The translations under genes were made by a program, and so were the position numbers. DNA of 64,000 bases from Phycisphaerae bacterium. GTDB lineage: Bacteria; Planctomycetota; Phycisphaerae; SM23-33. Position 1 is the first letter of the stretch. Each line of letters begins with the position of its first letter. The notes below the pieces were generated by a model. That model did not search any database, was not told the origin of the DNA, and worked only from the letters and a program-made list of their open reading frames with translations. Location: positions 35,231 through 99,230 of the forward strand of contig WRDM01000004.1 of NCBI GenBank assembly GCA_009783465.1, written 5' to 3'. Positions 58,909-64,000 of this stretch are shown here, one piece after another.

Positions 58909-60243
58909 GTGTTAAACAGTGAATCTCCAACCGTGACGACGACTTCCGCACCGCGTGGCCGAGTGGCTGCGTGGGTGCGGTTTGTTTTGGACAACTCCCT
59001 GCTCCTGCTGGCTGGGGCGGTGGCGGCGATGGTGTGGGCGAATCTTTCGCCGGCCAGTTATGCCGCGATGTTGCATGCGCCGCTGTTGGCGAATCCGTAT
59101 TTTGGCGTGGCGGTGGACGGCGCGGTGGTGTCAAGTGCGGCCGCCGATGGCGTGGTGTCGGGCGTGGTGACGGTGGGCGGTGGTGGGAAAATCATCGACC
59201 TGCACTATCTCGTCAACGACATTTTCATGGCCTTGTTTTTCGCCCTGGCAGGTCGGGAGGTTTGGCACGCGTTGTTGCCGGGCGGGCCGTTGAGTCGCGC
59301 GAAGCAGGCGGCGACGCCGATGTTGTGTGCTGTCGGGGGCATGATTGGCCCTATCGGGCTATATCTTACCGGGGTGACGGCATTCGGCCGGTGGGACGAC
59401 CTCGCGCGAGGCTGGGCGGTGCCGACGGCGACGGACATCGCCTTCAGCTATTTCGTCGCACGGCTGATTTTCGGCAAAGGCCACGCGGCCGTCGCGTTTT
59501 TGCTGCTATTGGCCATCGTGGATGACGCGCTGGGGTTGATGATCCTGGCGATTTTCTACCCGCAGGGCGAGGTCGCACCGGCCTGGCTGCTGCTAAGTGT
59601 CGCCGCGGTCGGCGTGTGTGTGCTGTTGTACACGTTGCGGCGGCGACATTTCCTGTGGTTCCTGCTGCTAGCGGGGCCGCTGTCGTGGACGGGGTTCGCG
59701 TGGGCGGGGCTGCACCCCGCGCTGGGCCTGCTGCCGATCGTCCCCATGCTGCCGCACGCGCACCTGCACACATGGCGGGCGGGCTGGAATTTCGTCACGC
59801 CCCGCGATGCCGAAAAGTTTGAAGTTTGGATGAAGCCGCCCGTCGAAATCATCCTCTGCCTCTTCGGCCTGCTCAACGCCGGCGTGCTGCTGACGGGCCC
59901 GGCGGGGCACGACCTCACCGCCGCGGGGCTGGTATTCGGTGGCCTGGTGGTGGGCAAACCGCTGGGCATCTTCCTCACGGCCCTGCTGGCAACAAAACTG
60001 GGCCTTGGCCTGGCCGCGGGCCTGCGACGGCGGGACCTGCTGGTCGTCGGCTGCGTAGCCGGCATCGGATTCACCGTCGCCATCTTCGTCGCAACCGTCG
60101 CCTTCCCCTACACGACAGACGCCAGCAAAGCCCTCCAATCCGCCGCCAAACTCGGCGCCCTGGCCTCCTTCGCGTCGGCGCTGGTCGCCTGGCTGGTCGC
60201 CCGCATCGTCGGCGTAAAACGACACGACGAGGCCACACGGTAG
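58909..60243 (+). CDS. nhaA: Na+/H+ antiporter NhaA
   Basis: LVNDIFMALFFALAGREV, GWAVPTATDIAFSYFVARLIFG, LLLLAIVDDALGLMILAIFY. Confidence 0.95.
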   Translation: MLNSESPTVTTTSAPRGRVAAWVRFVLDNSLLLLAGAVAAMVWANLSPASYAAMLHAPLLANPYFGVAVDGAVVSSAAADGVVSGVVTVGGGGKIIDLHYLVNDIFMALFFALAGREVWHALLPGGPLSRAKQAATPMLCAVGGMIGPIGLYLTGVTAFGRWDDLARGWAVPTATDIAFSYFVARLIFGKGHAAVAFLLLLAIVDDALGLMILAIFYPQGEVAPAWLLLSVAAVGVCVLLYTLRRRHFLWFLLLAGPLSWTGFAWAGLHPALGLLPIVPMLPHAHLHTWRAGWNFVTPRDAEKFEVWMKPPVEIILCLFGLLNAGVLLTGPAGHDLTAAGLVFGGLVVGKPLGIFLTALLATKLGLGLAAGLRRRDLLVVGCVAGIGFTVAIFVATVAFPYTTDASKALQSAAKLGALASFASALVAWLVARIVGVKRHDEATR

Positions 60244-60268
60244 TGGAGAGGCGTTTCGCAAAGGCTTC

Positions 60269-60308
60269 TCTCGAACCCACGACCTACGCATTAAAAGTGC
60301 GTTGCCCA
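60269..60308 (-). other. Partial tRNA-Lys(TTT) sequence; probable att-site scar
   Basis: Reverse complement GATGGGCAACGCACTTTTAATGCGTAGGTCGTGGGTTCGAGA: anticodon arm ACGCA-CTTTTAA-TGCGT, variable loop AGGTC, T-stem GTGGG and T-loop, but no 3' T-stem/acceptor and no intact D arm. Confidence 0.75.
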
Positions 60309-60636
60309 TCACACGCAGATACAGAAAAATCAAAAACTTGCGCCCCAACAACTGAACCACTCACCGAAAAACTCACCGCCAGCGAAAAAACCGCCGAAAA
60401 ACAGGGCGAAAAACTGGTCGAAAACCTCACGGAAAAGCTCCTCGAAAAGTTCACCGAATCGCTCATCGAAAAACTCACCATCACCGAGCCACTCACCGCA
60501 CTACTGACCGCTTGGACAAACCCAACCACCCCAATCGACCCCAATCTCGCCACCATACTGACAACCTGGCCAACCCTACCCGACCCCATCAAAACCGCCA
60601 TCGCCACCATCGCCCAAACAACCCCCACCACACCGA

Positions 60637-63576
60637 CTACCTCACCCCCTGCCGCCGATTGACCAATGTGCGGAGGATGGTGTCCAGAACGGTATCGAGA
60701 TTTTTGGCAACATCCTGAGCGAGGAAGCGGAGGACGAAGTAGTGGTTTTCTTGGAGTAATGCGTCTTTGCGGCGGTCACGGCGGTAGGCGGCGGGGTCGT
60801 TCAGGTGTTGGTCGCCATCGAGTTCGATAGCGAAGCGGGCCACGGGGCACAACAGATCGACTTCCATTTTGCCCCAGCCGTCGAAGGCGATGGGCAGTTC
60901 GGCGTTCAGGTGGAACAGGCCCGCTGTTTGCGGCAGGGTCGCCAACCGGCGGTATAAAAACGCCTCCGTTGCGCTGCGGGCGCGAGTCACCTCGACCGCT
61001 TCGCGGTCTCCCAAAACCGCATCAACGTTCGTCACAATTGTTTCTGGCCTGGCGGCGTGGACGAACAGGTTGGCCAGGGGCGAATCCACGCCGTCGCAGA
61101 TGAGGCGGCGGACGCTGGCGGCGTAGTCTTGTTTCCATTGTGGATCGACCGGTAACGGGACATCGGCGGGCCAGCCGGGGACGGCGCTGGCGGGGAGGTG
61201 AATGCTGTAGCCGATGGCGTCATAGCCGCGACACCGCCGGTCGAACATTCGCGAGAGCATGGGCACGTTGAGGTCGGCGTAATCATAAATGCGAACCTCC
61301 CGCTTGCGGTCGTGCAGCCGGTGCAGTCGGCCCGCGTATTGGGCGACGGTGCCGCGCCAGGAGATCGGCAGCGTCAAAAACAGCGTGTCCAATCGGGCAT
61401 CATCAAACCCTTCGCCGATGTACCGCCCCGTCGCCAGCAACACGCGAGGTTCGTCGGCGGGAATCGACGCCAGCTGGGCGGACAGGGCGGCCAATTGTTT
61501 TTTGCCCATGCCGCCGCGCAGGACAATCACATGTTGAACCTCCGGTGTTAGCCGCTCGGCCAGCCGCTCCAGATGATCGGTGCGTTCCGTGAGCACGACC
61601 GGCGAGCGGCCTTCACGAACGGCCTGCACGACATCCTGACAAATCATGCCGTTGCGAACGTTGTCGGCAATCAGATCGCCGTACAAATCCTGGAACTGCA
61701 CGCGGACATCCGGGGCCGCCTCCGTTCGCGGGAAGAAGCCCGTCGGACGGACGAAAACCGAATGGGCAAAGGGCCGGGCGAGGGCCTGGGCTTTGGCGTC
61801 AACGCGATGTCGCACCGGCCCGCACTGCATGAAGATAATCGGGTGATGGCCGTCCTTGCGGGCCACGGTGGCGGACAGGCCCGTGACGTATTTCGCCTTC
61901 GCGCGGCGTGCGACCTGTTCGAAACTCTGGGCCGACAGATGGTGGCACTCGTCAACGATGAGTTGGCCATACTCGCCGACTCGATCGTCCACGACGCCTT
62001 TGCGAACCAAACTTTGAATGACGGCGACGTCCAGCGAGCCAGTCGATTTCTTCCGGCCGCCGCCGATTCGGCCAACGGCGTTTGGATGCAAATTCAGAAA
62101 TGTCGCCAAGCGCTCTGCCCATTGTTCCAACAGTTGTCGGCGGTGCACGAGAACCAATGTGTTGACGCGGCGCTGCGCGATCAGCCATGCCGCCAGGACC
62201 GTTTTGCCGAACGCCGTCGTCGCCGACAGGACGCCCGTGTCGTGCGCCAGCATCGCTTCGGCGACGGGTTGTTGTTCAGGCCGTAATTCGCCGTGGAAGG
62301 TCACATCCAACGGCTGGCCCTGGCAACGTTCATCGCGAAGGGTGTGTCCAATTCGCAGGCCGTCCAGCAATTCCCGCACGTCGTCCAGACACCCGCGAGG
62401 CAGGCCTATGTGTTTGGGAAAATCTTCCGCACAGGCGATGACACGAGGCTTGTCGTATGTGGGCAGCCGCATCGCCTGGGCCTTGTAAAACTCGGGATTC
62501 TGAAACGCCGCCAGCCGCGTCAACCGATTGCGAAGCGGCGCGGATAAGTCAGCCTTGGCGATGTAAATTTGATCGCCCAACACCAGTTCCAGACTTTCCG
62601 GCAGCGGCCCGGCGACGGGCGGCTCCGCGTGTCGCCGCGACGGTGGCGTCGTCCAAGGCATGCCTTCGTCCTCGTCATCTTCCGGTAGTGACAGCCGCAC
62701 TCCCACAACCCGTCCCTTGCCTTCCGCCGCACGGACGACCTCCTCCGCCCGCGCCCTGCTGATCTTTTCAATCGCCGCCAGGAATGCCCATTGGTCGGAA
62801 TAGGGTGTAAAATCGGCGGCCATATCTACAAAAACACTGTTCCCAAACTCGCGAGGCCCTTTCTGCAATGGCAACGCGATCAAATTCCCGAACCCGCCTC
62901 TGGGCAGCGTGTCTTGATTGGGAAAGAACCGATCATACGAATCCAACCCAACATCAGGCCGCCGCTCCATCGTCTCAGTCAACAAGTGCGCCCCAAGTTT
63001 CCGCGCCAACACGGCGGGGATTGCCTGCTCAAAAAACATCCACACATGCCCGCCGTTCCCGCTACGCGACCGTTCCACCACAGCCGGCATCTCCGCCTGC
63101 CGACACGTCTCCAGAAACGCGGCCACATCCTCCCGCCAATTCGTTTTGTCAAAATCCGCCGCCAGAAAACAGCATGTCTCGTCCAGCAGCATCGGATAAA
63201 CACCCATGACGAAATCCCGTCCAAAACCATCGCAACCGGACAAGTGCCATCGAATCACATCATCCGTAACCGCCAAAAACCGCCGATTCACACATTCCGC
63301 ACACTTAACCGCCCGCTTGTCACACACCCCGCGAACCCACTCATTCCCACACGCCGGCGCATAACCACACTTCCCAGTTTTCCGACTCTCAAACCGCCGC
63401 GGCCACACATCCTCCCGCCCACGAAACAACGACCGAAACAACGCAATCTTCATTTCCGGCGCAGAATGGTGATTCACCCCGGCGAAACGGTGATCCACGG
63501 CAGCAGTTGGCCCGCCCAGAGGCCATTGCTCACCATCCAAAGGCGCGTTCGAGAGGTTATTGTCAGATCGTTCCAT
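60637..63576 (-). CDS. TOTE-type conflict protein: AEP-primase-like + SF2 helicase + DUF559-like endonuclease
   Basis: CFLAADFDKTNW...GGHVWMFFE (primase-like), SATTAFGKTVLAAWL / IVDECHHLS / QYAGRLHR (helicase), C-terminal KMEVDLLCPVARFAIELDGDQHLNDPAAYRRDRRKDALLQENHYFVLRFLAQDV. Confidence 0.85.
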   Translation of the reverse strand: MERSDNNLSNAPLDGEQWPLGGPTAAVDHRFAGVNHHSAPEMKIALFRSLFRGREDVWPRRFESRKTGKCGYAPACGNEWVRGVCDKRAVKCAECVNRRFLAVTDDVIRWHLSGCDGFGRDFVMGVYPMLLDETCCFLAADFDKTNWREDVAAFLETCRQAEMPAVVERSRSGNGGHVWMFFEQAIPAVLARKLGAHLLTETMERRPDVGLDSYDRFFPNQDTLPRGGFGNLIALPLQKGPREFGNSVFVDMAADFTPYSDQWAFLAAIEKISRARAEEVVRAAEGKGRVVGVRLSLPEDDEDEGMPWTTPPSRRHAEPPVAGPLPESLELVLGDQIYIAKADLSAPLRNRLTRLAAFQNPEFYKAQAMRLPTYDKPRVIACAEDFPKHIGLPRGCLDDVRELLDGLRIGHTLRDERCQGQPLDVTFHGELRPEQQPVAEAMLAHDTGVLSATTAFGKTVLAAWLIAQRRVNTLVLVHRRQLLEQWAERLATFLNLHPNAVGRIGGGRKKSTGSLDVAVIQSLVRKGVVDDRVGEYGQLIVDECHHLSAQSFEQVARRAKAKYVTGLSATVARKDGHHPIIFMQCGPVRHRVDAKAQALARPFAHSVFVRPTGFFPRTEAAPDVRVQFQDLYGDLIADNVRNGMICQDVVQAVREGRSPVVLTERTDHLERLAERLTPEVQHVIVLRGGMGKKQLAALSAQLASIPADEPRVLLATGRYIGEGFDDARLDTLFLTLPISWRGTVAQYAGRLHRLHDRKREVRIYDYADLNVPMLSRMFDRRCRGYDAIGYSIHLPASAVPGWPADVPLPVDPQWKQDYAASVRRLICDGVDSPLANLFVHAARPETIVTNVDAVLGDREAVEVTRARSATEAFLYRRLATLPQTAGLFHLNAELPIAFDGWGKMEVDLLCPVARFAIELDGDQHLNDPAAYRRDRRKDALLQENHYFVLRFLAQDVAKNLDTVLDTILRTLVNRRQGVR

Positions 63577-63665
63577 ACGGAGATTCTGTTCGGATTCCAG
63601 TTCGAAATAATACTGCGAAATCAGGTACACGTCACGTTGTTATCGAATCTGACCCCCGACATTTC

Positions 63666-64000
63666 CATGAAAGTTTCGATGCCGGCTTGGTGCCCGATGC
63701 CGATCTGAGCGACCTCGACGAAGCCGCCATTGCCGATTACCGCCAGACCCGGGCCGAAGCCAACCCGATCGCCGAAGAGTTGCGATGGCCCGACCTCGAA
63801 CTGTTGCAGTCGTTGAAGGCGGTGCGTCGCGACCCGGCAGGGAATTGGAAACCCACGGTCGCTGGCATGTTATTGTTCGGAAAATCGGTGGCCTTGCGAC
63901 GCACGTTTCCGATGACGCGCGTGGATTACATCCGCGTCCCAGGCAGGGAGTGGATACCGCATCCAGAACGCCGTTTCGATACGGTCGAACTGCGAGCCCC
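63666..64000 (+). CDS. AlbA_2-type ATP-binding protein, N-terminus apparently missing, 3' end beyond window
   Basis: HESFDAGLVPDADLSDLDEAAIADYRQTRAEANPIAEELRWPDLELLQSLKAVRRDPAGNWKPTVAGMLLFGKSVALRRTFPMTRVDYIRV. Confidence 0.65.

Overview
64 kb of high-GC bacterial chromosome. PEP-CTERM proteins, a TOTE-type primase-helicase, very abundant intergenic palindromes and the 'TGVPPV...HGRDARAT' repeat suggest a planctomycete, probably Phycisphaerae-like (inference). Most of the window is ordinary metabolism: anaerobic sulfatase-maturase-like radical SAM, metF/metV, queF, proC, thrC, NDK, TatD, two GH38 alpha-mannosidases, uroporphyrinogen-decarboxylase-family proteins and NhaA. One tRNA-Asp is present. 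No rRNA or CRISPR was seen. The most interesting signals are: (1) several families of imperfect palindromic repeats, some nested inside each other, two of them inserted in frame inside thrC and a glycosyltransferase gene, resembling Rickettsia palindromic elements; (2) an 18-copy TGTC tetranucleotide tract at the 5' end of a secreted beta-helix protein gene, with the best ribosome-binding-site/ATG out of frame in this assembly, which predicts phase variation; (3) a broken tRNA-Lys(TTT) fragment next to a TOTE-like conflict gene, probably an att scar; (4) a metV-metF operon with a fused GltD-like/ferredoxin/MvhD-like electron-transfer protein whose MvhD-like tail lacks cysteines; (5) two consecutive nucleotidyltransferase-based toxin-antitoxin-like modules, the second with a clear promoter/operator palindrome; (6) a candidate structured ncRNA upstream of queF. 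All family calls are from reading the translated sequences; no searches were run.
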